In this document: positions 1 through 10,977 of the stretch, piece after piece | Position numbering within the stretch: the stretch's first letter is position 1 | Layout: each line of letters begins with the position of its first letter | Origin: Cyrtodaria siliqua | Taxonomy: Eukaryota > Mollusca > Bivalvia > Adapedonta > Hiatellidae | Length of the DNA: 64,000 nucleotides | Direction: 5' to 3' | NCBI GenBank assembly: GCA_037043455.1 | Contig: JAWPHD010001804.1 | Span: 62,001-126,000, forward strand | The notes under the pieces: model-generated | Databases searched by the model: none | Told to the model about the DNA's origin: nothing | What the model saw: only the letters and a program-made list of their open reading frames with translations | Program-made: the position numbers and the translations under genes

Positions 1-525
1 GTGTAAGTAATGCAAATGAACAGACAAAACATGCGGGTAGTGATCATACCTATCCCATCCCACCTAATCTTTGCACGACAACTCGTGAAACATGTCCCAC
101 AACTGACAAGATTCATGAAAATAAAACACATATGGGTAGTGATCATACCTATCCCATCCCACCTAATCATTGCTCGACAACTCGTGAAACATGTCACACA
201 ACCGACAAGATTCACGAAAATAAAACACATATGGGAAGTGATCATACCTATCACATCCCAACTAATCATTGCTCGACAACTCGTGAAACATGTCACACAA
301 CAAACAACATTCATTAAAATAGAACACATAGTGATCATACATATCCCATCCCACCTAATCTGTGCCCGACAACTCAAACAACCTAAAGCATTCATGAAAA
401 TAGAACACATATCGGTAGTGATCATACCGATCCCATTCCACCTAAACTTTGCCCGACAACTCAAACAACCGACAACATTCATGAAAATAGAACATATATG
501 GGTAGTGATCAAGATTATTTAAATT
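1..525 (+). repeat. ~90-100 bp minisatellite with an open reading frame
   Basis: Five to six imperfect copies of a unit containing GTGATCATACCTATCCCATC, starting near 38, 138, 236, 330, 416 and 503. Spacing falls from about 100 to 87 bases. Because most units are near multiples of three, a frame stays open from 10 to 522 and encodes repeats of the type HIWVVIIPIPSHLI. No domain, signal peptide or splice site supports a gene. I read the open frame as a by-product of the repeat. Confidence 0.85.
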
Positions 526-689
526 CGACACATAATACACCTGAAAAAGGTAAAACAACAAACCCACCTGAAGACATGTCATATAATAAAAAAAAAAAAA
601 CCCATAATTCCTCAAAACAATGCCAGTTTATACCCAGTTTGCAGGAAACTAGGTATTTGGTATGAGGTAGGGTCAGACAATGAAGAAAA

Positions 690-1573
690 ACAGCAAGCAA
701 ATAACAGAGTAAGAAGAATAAAATACAGAATAAAACAGAAGCAGTCAAAGCTTGGGTTTGATTTGGATGAAATTCCCGATGCACCCCCTCTTTCAAATAT
801 AGATCAATTTGATAAGGCCATGGACTGCATACGTGCTTTTGAACTGCAGCAGATGGCTTACACTATAAATTCCTGTAAGATCTGCAATGAGCATAGAATT
901 GAAAGTGTTGTAAATCTGACAGTGATGCCGTAAATATATTTTCAAATGAAAATTGTATGGATCCGAAACCTCTTCCAGATGAACTAAACTTGCTGACTCT
1001 CATAGAACAGCAACTTATTTCACGTATTTCTCCATGTATTAATGTCCACATGCTCAAACATGGCGGCACTGCATCCAGTGGACACTGTGTGACCGTTCCA
1101 CAGGAAGTAAATGAACCGGCACAGATATATCCTAGATTACCGGAGGAAATTAATATAGTCAAGGTTAGAAAATCTGGGACAAATGATACAAATAAAGAAT
1201 TTCGGGTTCGTATATACAAAGTACAGGCAGCTCTATTTTGGCTAAAAGAAAACAATCCGGCATACTCTGATATTATAATTTGTCCACAACGTTTAAACTC
1301 ACTCCCAGAAGATGGCGAACTAAGTAACATACAAACAACTGAGTATAATTTAAATACAAAACATACAAATGACCTTGGTCCGGCTCCTGATCAACTCGGA
1401 CCTGGTGAAGTTGAGGGTGAAACTTCATCTAATGTATTGTTGCCTGACCATTCTGTTGATTTGCGTCAAGCTGTTCAAGACATTGTAACAGATATAACAG
1501 GTGACAATCAAACAGATGTGACCATTAATCAGAGAAGCACGGTAACTATCCCATGGCCAACCCGTGGTAATGC
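690..1573 (+). pseudogene. Helitron replicase/helicase, N-terminal portion
   Basis: Decayed 5' part of a Helitron protein. From about 700 a frame encodes a basic segment (NRVRRIKYRIKQKQ) and then a Cys-containing segment (SCKICNEHRIE). After a stop and shift, 957 onward encodes the region that precedes the Rep domain in Helitron proteins: PDELNLLTLIEQQLISRI, then HMLKHGGTASSGHCVTVPQEV, then FRVRIYKVQAALFWLKENNP and LPEDGELS. The frame ends at TVTIPWPTRGN near 1570, exactly where the Harbinger element begins. The same protein resumes at about 6815. The family assignment rests on recognising this conserved order. The copy is not functional. Confidence 0.82.
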
Positions 1574-1584
1574 TATGGTCACAA
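1574..1584 (+). repeat. left terminal inverted repeat of the Harbinger element
   Basis: TATGGTCACAA. Its reverse complement lies at 6805-6815 with one mismatch, and the inner eight bases GGTCACAA / TTGTGACC are perfect. It abuts the interrupted Helitron frame. Confidence 0.7.
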
Positions 1585-1980
1585 AGATCGGCCGGTATCC
1601 GGGGATAGGGGGTAATCGGGAGTACACCGCTGGTTTTGGCCATTTTTCCGACATCGGACAACACCGGTCAAAAAATAATTTGTCACACATCATTTACATA
1701 AATGGCACCGTCCGGAGGCCGTGCGGAGGCCGTCCGAAGATCGTCTGGTAATCGTACGGCGTCTGTTTCCAAAGAGAAATTTTTTGGGGGCCGGCGAGGC
1801 AGTGAATACCGACCGAACATCTAATACTAATCGGCCGATTATCCTATGATGTCCGGGCGATAACCGGCCTATTCACCGGACATCGTACGAATATCGCCCG
1901 AGTATCCTACGGACAACGAACGATGCTTGTACCAGGCCCGGCCGAATGTCGGGCGATTGTCGGGCGGTGTGATGGCCGAT
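1585..1980. repeat. left subterminal array of CCGGCCGAT-like motifs
   Basis: GC-rich DNA with many short copies of GGCCGATNNCCGG-type words in both orientations (for example around 1590, 1725, 1835, 1860 and 1935-1970). The matching array is at 6355-6760 inside the other end. Motifs clustered just inside both ends of a DNA transposon are usually transposase or accessory-protein binding sites; that role is inferred. Confidence 0.6.
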
Positions 1981-2002
1981 GGCTACGTCTTCGGTCAAGA
2001 GG

Positions 2003-2010
2003 TATATAAT
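2003..2010 (+). promoter_or_regulatory. TATA box of the Harbinger transposase gene
   Basis: TATATAAT lies 34 bases upstream of the ATG at 2044. This favours the 2044 start over the in-frame ATG at 1972, which is upstream of the box. Confidence 0.5.
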
Positions 2011-2043
2011 GGCCGCCCTACCTGGCATGGTAAAAACGTTACG

Positions 2044-3467
2044 ATGGCTGCACCAAGAAGACTACGACTGGCGATGCTGGAACAGGAATTGGCGCAAGCA
2101 AGACTTCAACACAACATGATACTGGCGGCGCTGTTAGACGAGGCCGAGAGGGAGCGACAGAGGGCCCCGAGGAGAAGACGGAGGTGGTGGGTCCGCGACT
2201 GGATCCTGCGTAGACCGCTGTTTGGCCAGTACGAAACGTTGATGCGGGAGCGCGAGAACGAACACGCCAGCGACTTCAAGTCATACCTACGTGTGGAGCC
2301 GGCACTTTGGCACGAGCTCCTCGACAGAGTGGGGCCCCGCATTACCAAGAGCCAAAAGTAATTATACTGTGAAATTGTGAAATTCTTGTGACTTGTACCT
2401 ATTTTTGCAAACAGGTGCTTTAAAAAATATTTTATTATGCATGATTTTAATTATATTTTACCACCTTCTTGTGTTGCAGGTGCCGAGCCCCTTTGGAGCC
2501 TGGCCTCAAGCTCGCCATCACACTGAGATACCTTGCCACGGGAGCCAGCTACCGAGACTTGGCGTTCGCGTTCCGCGTCGCCCACAACACCATATCGCTC
2601 TTCATCCCTGAGGTGTGCCAGGCGATCTTTGAAGAGTACCAGGCTGAGATGTGGAACACTCCCCAGACCCCAGACGAGTGGCGACCAGTGGCCGAAGGGT
2701 TCCGAGACAAGTGGAACTTCCCGCACGCCTGCGGGGCCATCGACGGCAAGCACATCGCCATCACGAAGCCGGGCAAGACTGGGTCGCTGTACTACAACTT
2801 TAAAGGCTTCTTCTCCATCGTCATGCTGGCTGTTGTAGACGCTAATTACAAGTTCATCTGGGCCGACGTGGGGGCCCCCGGCTCATCTTCGGACGCCGGG
2901 ATATTCAACCGATCCCGCCTGGAGCCGGCTCTTCGCCTGGGTACCCTGGGTCTACCCCCGCCCGAACCCCTTCCCAACGACGACAGAGACATGCCCTTCT
3001 TCATGATCGGGGATGACGCGTTCCCGCTGAGGACGTATATGATGAAACCGTACTCCCACCGCTACCAGACAATCCCCGAGCGCAACTACAGCTACAGGTT
3101 GTCGCGGGCCCGGCGTGTTGTGGAGAACGCGTTCGGCATCCTGGTCCGCCGCTTCAGATGCCTGCTGACCACCATCCAACTCAAGCCCCGCAACGTTGTC
3201 AAGGTTGCAAAGGCCTGCATGACGCTCCACAACATTATGAGGACCCGCTACCCCGGCCTGCAGAACCCGGACCTCGACCGGGAAGACGACCAGATGCAAC
3301 TTGTGCCCGGGGCGTGGCGGGACGACGCTGTGATGCAGGATGTCGAGGCAGAAGGACGGGGCCCCAGGACGACCCAAGCTGGCAAGGAGCAGCGCGCGTA
3401 CTTTAAGAACTATTTCATGAGTTCGGCCGGCAGTGTCCCGTGGCAGCATGTGGCGATACAACAATGA
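2044..3467 (+). CDS. Harbinger (DDE_Tnp_4) transposase, two exons
   Basis: Nuclease that cuts and rejoins the element. Exon 1 is 2044-2357 and exon 2 is 2480-3467, with a GTAATT donor and a TTGCAG acceptor. The frame joins in phase to give 433 residues, a normal length. Exon 1 encodes a basic Trp-rich segment (RRRRRWWVRDWILRR) typical of the family N-terminus. Exon 2 opens with a helix-turn-helix-like region (TLRYLATGASYRDLAFAF) and then the catalytic core: Asp in GAIDGKH (~residue 193), Asp in SSSDAGIF (~243) and Glu in VVENAFGIL (~320). All three catalytic acids are present and there is no internal stop. The HARBI1 family of animals derives from such transposases. The gene converges on the accessory gene at 4238-6267. 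Confidence 0.93.
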
Positions 3468-4237
3468 CTTTGTGTATTACTTTCATTGTGACAGACACTT
3501 TCATTACATTCCTATTTTAGTATGTCCCATGCTTGTAATAAATATGTTTGCTATATTTGTATCATTCCATGAAGTTGTTGCATTGAAATAAAATATTTTT
3601 TTCATAAATATGAAACATTTCTTTAGTACTTTCTTGTGTGTTAACACTAATAAAACACTAATAAAAGGTATACACTTAAAATACATTGGTTTGAAATAAA
3701 ATAAAGAAACCTTTAAAGAAATATAATGGTTTGAAAAATTAAAATAAAAATCTGGACTGAGAAATAAAACAGCATAATTCTAATATCAATCATTGTGATT
3801 GTCTTAATAAAAAGTAATTTCACTAGTTAAATTTGGGGGACATATAGAGCAATCCCCAGACTTTGACTGTCATTACATTTTTTAAAAATAAGAGACAAAT
3901 ACATAAAGCAAAGTCTTTTCAGTTATTATTTTAGACTTTGTACGAATTTGACCTTTAAAACATTTCACCTTTGTTTTTTTTAGATGACCTTTATTATTTC
4001 TATTGTAAAATTGACCTTACTATTTGCTTTTTTTTTCTTTATTATTGGACCGTTTATAACAACTTTATTTTATACAAGGCAAAACAGACACATAAATTAT
4101 TTTAAGACCCAGGATTTTTTATTAAAACTCAAAGCACATTCTTTTAATATGCACAGTCACATGGTAATATAACATAAACATATCCAACGTCAATGGTAAT
4201 CACATCAATAGATGCACATATAAAGTAATCACAAAAG
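3468..4237. other. AT-rich space between the convergent Harbinger genes
   Basis: The 3' ends of both genes face into this stretch. AATAAA-type polyadenylation words occur near 3538 and 3590 for the transposase side. No coding potential was recognised, and the short open frames are low complexity. Confidence 0.6.
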
Positions 4238-6267
4238 TCACAGATCCCTGGCCATATCCTTGTCCATATCCCTGTCCATATCGTTATCCGAGTCGGACAC
4301 ATGGCTCACATGGCTCACATGGCTCCTCTGGTTCGAGTCTATAACTATGTTGTGCACATCGTCGGAGGGGTGGAGTGTCCTCTGCGTATCCTGAAGCAAC
4401 TGTGACAGGGAATCAGTGGACTGTCTGGACTGCTGAGCGGGGGGCGTGTCCAGGCCTGAAGTACGCGTCGGGAGCGAGCTGCCCAAGGGTGACGTCATGG
4501 TGTCAGCTACGGTCCATGCCTGGTTCAGCAACGAGGCGTTCGGCGAAGTCCCAAACAGCAGACTGTCAAAGGAGGTGGCAGCTGGCGCAGGGGCCGAGTG
4601 GGCACGAGCTGGATACTGAAACATAGTAACATAAAAACATTACTACAGTGCAAAAGAAGACTATAAGTGTTAGGCATAAAATGTTCATATTGTAAAATAA
4701 CTGCAATGAGATGTACTGTACAATGTAAAGAGCTTAGAAAAACATACCTGTAGTTGTGTTGCAAACTGCGGCTGCTGCTGCTGGTGGCCCCGTGGAGGGA
4801 TGGCAGAGAGGGGGATGTACTGTTGCTGCGGCAACAAGGTCGGCAGCTGCGGCTGTGCTAACGGCTGTGGCTGTGGCTGTGGCTGCGGCTGCGGCGTGGG
4901 CTGGACCTGCCCCGAGATGTACCGCATGGCCAGCGCGAAACTGTCGGCCTGATACTGGCGGTACAGGTTCTCGGGGATCTCCGACTGTATGCTGACTAGC
5001 CAGTCAGCCCACGCCGCACTATCTGGCTTCTGGGATGCCTCCCGCATAGCCTGCACCTGTGAACAGAACATGAGCATTGCATTTAATAGTAAATACAAAA
5101 AAACTTGCATTCAAAAGTAATGGGATGTAAGTATAAGACAATGCTCAATGTGGCAATTTTATCATGTATTTACCTTCTCCTCCGCCTGCTTGGCTGACTC
5201 GGCACTCTTCTCCAAAAACTTAAGGAGCACTTCCTGCACAACCGAGGACTTCGCTGAGGGCTTGGCTGAGGACTTGGACTTTGAAGTACACCTGGAAGTG
5301 CTGGGAGCTCCCTCATCTGCCGCCACCGACACCGACACCGACTCCGACTCCACGTCCGACCCAGACTCGTCACCGCCCTCAGCCCCGGCAATCTGAAACA
5401 TCAGCAAGCAAAAAATGAAAATGAGTTAATACCAATTGTCCATTCAGTATTATCTATTGTGAAATATTGAAATATTTATGAAAGAGGTAAACTCGACAAA
5501 TTCTGCTTGCAGATGCTTACCTTTCCGCACGTGTCTGTCTTGGAAGTACGGGGCCTGTAGAAGTGGTCCAAGAACGAGTATCCGTGCACCTTCAGATGCT
5601 GGAGGGGCGTCAGGACCTTGGCTGCACCAGACCCGCTCGGTGTCGTCTTGACCGCATTCTTGAGCTTGAAGTGGTCTGTTCGCATGTTCGTGAAGTGGCG
5701 CATGATGTCTTCCACTGTAACACACAGAAAAAGGAAAAACATTAGGACATTTCTAAATTGTAATACATTTTTTAAGTACAATTTTCACAAAATTCCAAAA
5801 AAAATCAATATTTCACAATAGATAATGGTCTCACCTTGAACGTTGATCTCGGCGCTCAACTCGAGCAGCTTCGTGTCCTTGAGGTGGGTGTCCTTGTTGC
5901 TCTCGTGTGACACATCGTAAAACATAGGGTTCCCCTCGAAAAAAGACGCTATCTTCCTCATTATGTCGATGGGGAACTCTGGCTCCTTGCGGCGCCTCTT
6001 GGACTTCTGGGACAGCGACTGCGACTCGGACTGTGACTGGGGCAGCGACTGGGACTGCGACCCTGACTGCGACTGGGCCACAGACTCCTGCGACGCATCT
6101 GACTCAGCTCCGGCTCCATGGGTGCTCTCCTCGTCACTGCTGTGGTCCTCGGCGGGGGCAGCCTTCTTCTTCCTGGGGGAGGTTCTCCGAGGAGCTGCGG
6201 GTGCCTTCTTCTGCTTGCCCTTGCCCTTGCCCTTGCCATGTTTTCCTTCTTTTCCTTTGGGAGGCAT
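4238..6267 (-). CDS. Harbinger accessory protein with MADF/Myb-like domain, five exons
   Basis: Second protein of Harbinger elements. In characterised relatives it binds the ends and carries the transposase to the nucleus. Exons on the minus strand are 6267-5835, 5714-5521, 5392-5174, 5056-4748 and 4615-4238. Every junction has GT/AG, and the lengths sum to 1533 bases, one uninterrupted 510-residue frame. The N-terminus is Lys-rich, followed by a Ser/Gln-rich stretch. The MADF-like domain spans the exon 1-2 junction (FPIDIMRKIASFFEGNP, then HFTNMRTDHFKLKNAV). Exon 4 has a BESS-like short segment followed by Gln/Pro repeats, and the C-terminus is Asp/Met-rich (DMDRDMDKDMARDL). Intact splicing and frame argue for a young copy. 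Confidence 0.88.
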
Positions 6268-6354
6268 CTTCTTAGCTTCTCAAGTTGTTGTTGTGTGTGT
6301 GTTGTCTCTTGTGTAGAAACGCGCTATAATGTTGTACACGGCGACTGACGGGGG

Positions 6355-6362
6355 TTTATATA
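6355..6362 (-). promoter_or_regulatory. TATA box of the Harbinger accessory gene
   Basis: CTATATAA on the minus strand, about 88 bases upstream of the ATG at 6267, at the inner edge of the right subterminal array. Confidence 0.5.
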
Positions 6363-6790
6363 GTCCGCCCGATGCCCGGCCGATGTCCGGTTCTAGCCGG
6401 CCGGTGACCGGCCGATGTCTGTAACATATCTGGTCCACACCGGTTCAAGCCGATCGAAACGGTGGGTTACTTTCCAATGTGTAAACAGACATCGGCCGGA
6501 TATCGGCCCATGTCCGGTCCCAAAAATTTCTCCTCTGAGGCTACATACACCGGCCGATTACCGCTCGATTCCCGGCCGGATATCGGACGATACTTAAACG
6601 ATGTGTGAAGGATATGTGGCCGATTATGAAAATCTACGGGACACCGGAGAAATTTTAACTTCGAGTTAAAACTCTTCGGGCACCTCCCCGATGCTGCCTG
6701 AGAGTCCCGGCCACCGGCCGGCCATGTCTGGTGTCCGGCCGGGGACCAGGCCAAAATGGCTAAAAATCATGCCGGGAGTACATCCTAAGC
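6355..6790. repeat. right subterminal array of CCGGCCGAT-like motifs
   Basis: Dense copies of CCGGCCGAT, GGCCGATNNCGG and GCCGGATATCGG words in both orientations between 6362 and 6740, mirroring 1585-1980 at the other end. Confidence 0.6.
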
Positions 6791-6804
6791 CTAATCGGAA
6801 GGGG

Positions 6805-6815
6805 TTGTGACCAAA
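6805..6815 (-). repeat. right terminal inverted repeat of the Harbinger element
   Basis: TTGTGACCAAA, inverted match of 1574-1584 with one mismatch. The Helitron frame resumes directly after it. Confidence 0.7.
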
Positions 6816-7550
6816 GCATACCTTTATCCATCCGAGTTTACAACCCAGTACTTTTTTACACTGACTTTCCCATGTTTGTTTCCCTATGGGTCTGCAGATT
6901 TTCATGTAAACAGGCCCCGCACTTGTTCTTCTCTGGCAAACTGGGCTGATCATCTTTTATGGTACCAGGATGGTAGATTTGCCCATCATCAGTATTTTAA
7001 ATTTGTTGTACATAATATCATTATGCGCAGAAGTGCTATTAAAAAGGGAAATTTTATTGTTCACCAACAACTTGGCGATCAGCACATAACAGTGTCTGAG
7101 CTCAGACAAAAGCTTCAAGAGAGAGATGACTCTCTAAGTAAAAAAATGTTTATCTTAGTGCTACCTTGCGTGGTTCTAGTCAATATTTGGCACAACGTGC
7201 AAAATAATTTCGTGCTCTTACCCAGTACAAAATTACCAAGGGTCACGGTGTTTTCTTCAATATTTGCAACTGGAAGTTGTGCGGAATTTCATTTTAAACC
7301 GCTTGAAAGGCTTCTACGTATGTATGTTCAGCAAACAACTGGTCAAGATATTGACCTTGATGACCGTTCAACTATGTTTAATACTTTGCAACAAAATACC
7401 CATATAGTTGGGCATTATTTTGACTTACGTACCAAATCATAATTTCAAGAAGTCATGGGACCAGCTTTTGGCGTTGACACCTATTGGTACAGGCAAGAGT
7501 TTGCCTTAGTCACGTGGCATGATTCACTGGCATGGCTTATGTTGGCGGTC
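6815..7550 (+). pseudogene. Helitron replicase/helicase, Rep domain portion
   Basis: Continuation of the protein broken at 1573. The frame encodes PSEFTTQYFFTLTFPCLFPYG, then NWADHLLWYQDGRFAHHQYFKF, later GSCAEFHFKPLERLL and NTHIVGHYFDLRTKS to about 7440. A frame change follows, then FGVDTYWYRQEF, another change, and GMIHWHGLCWRSD, in which HWH (7525-7533) is the HUH metal-binding motif of the rolling-circle endonuclease. The catalytic Tyr region and the helicase domain are missing because repeat sequence replaces them after 7550. Several frameshifts show the copy is dead. Confidence 0.85.
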
Positions 7551-9030
7551 TGATCTTCTCTGAAACTGCAAGAGCCAGATGTTTAATATTTTGCATTTGC
7601 TGTAAGCTTATGGTCCTCTACCAAGTTTGTTCAAATGGTGACCCTGATGTCAAATTTGGCCCCGCCCCGGTGGTCACAGTTTTATATAGATTTGTATAGG
7701 AAATACATTAAAACATCTTCTTCTCTGAAACTACAAAAGCCAATGGTTTAATATTTTGCATTTACTATAAGATTATGGTTCTCTACCAAGTTTGTTCAAA
7801 TGGTGATCCTGATGTCAAATTTGGCCCCGCCCCGGGGGTCACAGTTTTATATAGACTGGAAGCATATAGCTCCATGTCCACCGCCGTATGCATGCCATCT
7901 TCGGGATGGTTAAAATTGTGTACTATTGATTTTATGAATATTGAGTTCTGCTCAACCCGGGGCTAGAGGGCGTGAGCGGTAGCTAGCATATTTCACTACC
8001 GCTCATGAACAGTCTCAATTCAACCGAGACTGCAATATTTCGTATGTGTCGTGCTCGGCCGTTTCCAAAGGTCCATTAGCATACTCTTTTGTATAGGAAA
8101 AACATTAAAAAATCTTCTTCTCTGAAACTACAAGAGCCTTTGGTTTAATATTTTGCATTTACTATAAGATTATGGTTCTCTACCAATTTTGTTCAAATGG
8201 TGACCCCGGTGTCAAATTTGGCCCCGCCCCAGGTGTCACAGTTTTACATTGACTTATATAGGAACATTTTTTTATTATTTTTGTCTGTGAAACTACAAGA
8301 GCCATAGGCTTAATATTTTGCATTTACTATAAGATTATGGTCCTTTACCAAGTTTGTTCAAATGGTGATCCTGGGGTCACATTTTGCCCTGCCCCGGGGA
8401 TCACAGTTTTACATAGACTTATATAAGAAAAATTCTTCTCTGAAACTGCAAGAGCCAAGGGTATAATATTTTGCATTTACTATAAGATTATGGTTCTTTA
8501 CCAAGTTTGTTCAAATGGTGATCCTGGGGTAACATTTGACACCGCCCCAGGGGGTCGCAGTTTTACATAGACTTGCATAGGGAAAAACATAAAAAAATCT
8601 TCTTCTCTGAAACTGCAAGAGCCAGCCAGAGGTTTAATATTTTGCATTTGCTATAAGCTTATGGTCCTCTACCAAGTTTGTTCAAATGGTGACCCTGGGA
8701 TCAAATTTGGCCCGCCCCGGGGTTACAGTTTTACAGACTTATATAGGAAAAACATTAAAGTCTTCTTCTCTGGAACTACAAGAGCCAGAGGTTTAATATT
8801 TTGCATTTACTACATTCTTATGGTACTTTACCAAGTTTCTTAAAATGGTGACCCTGGGGTCACATTTGGCTCCATACAAGGGATCACATGTTTTACATAG
8901 ACTTGTATAGGGAAACACTTAAAACATCTTTCTTCTCTAAAACCACAAGGCACACAGCTCTCATATATTACATTTGCCCCTGCCCCAGGTGTTACACTCT
9001 AGCACTTGTATTTGATCTTTACCAAACTTT
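7540..9030 (+). repeat. ~190 bp tandem/dispersed repeat, seven to eight copies
   Basis: Imperfect copies of a unit running CTTCTCTGAAACTACAAGAG, then a TTTGCATTTACTATAAG segment, then CCAAGTTTGTTCAAATGGTG, then a segment ending in GGCCCCGCCCC and a TTTTACATAGACTT tail. Copies start near 7555, 7720, 8110, 8285, 8430, 8600, 8760 and 8930. I recognise similar text as a common mollusc genomic repeat. The gap 7860-8095 holds unrelated sequence, including the palindromic repeat listed next. Confidence 0.85.
7995..8090 (+). repeat. dispersed repeat with palindromic core (copy 1)
   Basis: CATGAACAGTCTCAATTCAA followed by CCGAGACTG. The AGTCTC / GAGACT halves are inverted. A related copy begins near 24798 (CATAAACAGACTCAATAAAA, then CCGAGTCTG), and both continue with a similar CCAAAGG tail. 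Reads as a dispersed short element. Confidence 0.6.
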
Positions 9031-9099
9031 GTCAGTGTCTTTATATCAATGTCGTTAACACAACAGAGGCCATATTTCTTGAAGAAGTTCGATAATGTG

Positions 9100-9435
9100 C
9101 CAGTACTCAGGTGATCGATTTAGGACCATCTTGGCCCCCTTGTTTATATATCTCTGTGTTGTTTTGTTTTATCAGTTGATCAGTATGTTTCACCCCCACC
9201 CCACTACCATCCCACCATCCACCCCATCATCACCACCACCCGAATGTGTTTTTGTTTTTTGTTTTTGCATATATCTGTGTTGTTTTGTTTCATCAGTTTC
9301 AAACATGTTTCGCCCCCATCCCCCAATCATACCACCACCCCATCATCACCACCAACCGAATGTTGTTTTTTATGTGTTTTTTACATGTCTGTGTTGTTGT
9401 TTTTCCAGTATTTGGATATTAACATTTTAATTTGA
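9100..9435 (+). repeat. two-copy direct repeat with T- and C-rich tracts
   Basis: The phrase TCTGTGTTGTTTTGTTTCATCAG followed by a CCCCCACCCC-rich tract and then TTTTTGT tracts occurs at about 9150-9260 and 9270-9380, with a partial third start near 9390. Low complexity; no gene. Confidence 0.55.
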
Positions 9436-9866
9436 ACGCAATCATTTACATACAAAACGATTTAAATTAAATTCAGATACACAGATAAAATATCAATAAA
9501 AAAATATCTGAAATGAGGCCACAATAAAAATTCGCCTCCCTATCCACTCCCCTCCCAAGTTGCCTTTTGACCATAAATTTCTTTAAAATGACATCAATTT
9601 TGGATTAAAACTGATAAAAAAAATAAAAACATCCACACCCTGACCCAAATTTTACTATAATTTGTATGAGATTCTAACAATAAATTTATATCGGCCCGAG
9701 TTTCTATAACCGCCCGCCCCCAAACCCCACCCCCACATTGTTTTAGCCTTGTTTTCTGATGGTATATATACTGTCTATATAATTCATTATTCTCTGAAAA
9801 ATCTAATAGTCGAGCTGCGCTGTTCTCCGACAGATCTTGTTTCATCAAATTATGCATTAAAATAGC
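9436..9866. other. no recognised feature
   Basis: AT-rich sequence with C-rich patches. A minus-strand open frame (9594-9857) shows no recognisable domain. Confidence 0.5.
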
Positions 9867-9869
9867 TTA

Positions 9870-10190
9870 CGCATCTCTATCTCCTCCCACAGTTTTCAAA
9901 ACGTTACAGGATAAGTGACCGGTGATGTCAAGATATGCATTTTGATTCCGCTTTATTACCTGAGTTACAGCCCTTTTTTCATAAAATGTTACGTTTTCTG
10001 CTGATTGTGAGACATCCGTGTCTATTGGACACATTTCTAGTTTTAACATTTTATTTACTACTTTTCTACAGAGGGACAATGTAATCAAGTGTTTCCGAGC
10101 GGGGAAGATCTGGATTCTGATCTCCACAGAACTGATGGTATAGACTTCATTGGTGTGAATCTTGTCATGAACTACGACTTTCCCAACAGT
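9870..10190 (-). CDS. possible host exon, unidentified
   Basis: A minus-strand frame stays open for about 105 codons with non-repetitive, gene-like composition (for example [20 protein letters not shown]). It ends at a good donor, GATGC followed by GTAAGC, at about 9870. I find no convincing acceptor, because the upstream side runs into the 22-bp repeat. No family recognised. It could be a decayed exon or a chance frame. Confidence 0.25.
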
Positions 10191-10199
10191 GGAATATAT

Positions 10200-10710
10200 A
10201 TACACAGAATAGGTGAGCTATATACACAGCATAATTGAGATATATACATAGAACAGGTGAGACAAACACAGAATAGGTGAGATAAATACACAGAATATGT
10301 TAGACATATACACAGAATAGGTGAGATATATATACAGAATAGGTGAGATATATACACAGAATAGGTGAGACATATACAAGGAATAGGTGAGATATAAACA
10401 AAGAATAGGTGAGATATATACACAGAACAGGTGAGACATATACACAGAATAGGTGAGATATATACACAGAATAGGTGATATATACACAGAATGAGTGAGA
10501 TATATACACAGAATAGGTGAGATATATACACAGAATAAGTGAGATATATACACAGAATAGGTGAGATATATACACAGAATAGGTGAGACATATACACAGA
10601 ATAGGTGAGATATATACACAGAATAGGTGAGACATATACACAGAATAGGTGAGACATATACATAGAATAGGTGAGAGATATACACGGAATAGGTGAGATA
10701 TATACACAGA
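10200..10710 (+). repeat. 22-bp minisatellite
   Basis: About 23 copies of ACACAGAATAGGTGAGATAT with small variants. The minus strand is open in all three frames across it only because of the repeat composition, giving SHLFCVYI-type strings. Not a gene. Confidence 0.95.
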
Positions 10711-10914
10711 GATGTAAAGTATTTTCAGTATTAAAATACTTATATATAAGTATTTATTAATTAATTTAATTATTGTGTAGTTCACTTCTGCACCACAAAA
10801 AATCGACCCTCATATATAACCTTGCATGTGTTGAAAATGACATGAAGCACCATGCAAAACAAATAACAAAATTCCGTGCTTTTCAAAATATATATTTTAT
10901 GAGATGTTTCAGGA

Positions 10915-10977
10915 TTTTTAGCTCTACTGGCCAAAGGCCAGGCGAGCTTATGGGCCCTTGGCCAGTAGAGCTAAAAA
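10915..10977. repeat. perfect 20-bp inverted repeat (hairpin)
   Basis: TTTTTAGCTCTACTGGCCAA at 10915-10934 and its exact reverse complement at 10958-10977, with a 23-base loop. It lies at the start of the dispersed repeat at 10978-11330, so it may be that element's terminus. Confidence 0.85.

Larger units (their letters stand above)
1574..6815. mobile_element. PIF/Harbinger DNA transposon, apparently complete
   Basis: A 5.2 kb element carrying the two convergent genes typical of Harbinger transposons, a DDE transposase (+) and a MADF/Myb-like accessory protein (-). The ends are imperfect inverted repeats: TATGGTCACAA at 1574-1584 and TTGTGACCAAA at 6805-6815, differing at one position. Removing the element joins the Helitron frame (PWPTRGN at the left, SEFTTQYF at the right), which fixes the boundaries to within about 3 bases. 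A 3-bp duplication TGC (left) / AGC (right) is possible but mismatched. Neither gene shows a stop or frameshift, so the insertion looks recent. Confidence 0.85.

Noticed and set aside
2393..3464. Overlapping alternative frames within the transposase
   Set aside because: Only one frame carries the DDE motifs and fits the splice junctions.
3984..4172. Short hydrophobic plus-strand frame between the Harbinger genes
   Set aside because: T-rich 3' region between convergent genes; composition alone explains it.
4238..6348. Several plus-strand open frames opposite the Harbinger accessory gene
   Set aside because: GC-rich antisense shadows of the five-exon minus-strand gene.
10172..10785. Long minus-strand open frames encoding SHLFCVYI-type repeats
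   Set aside because: All three frames are open because of the 22-bp minisatellite; no gene signal.
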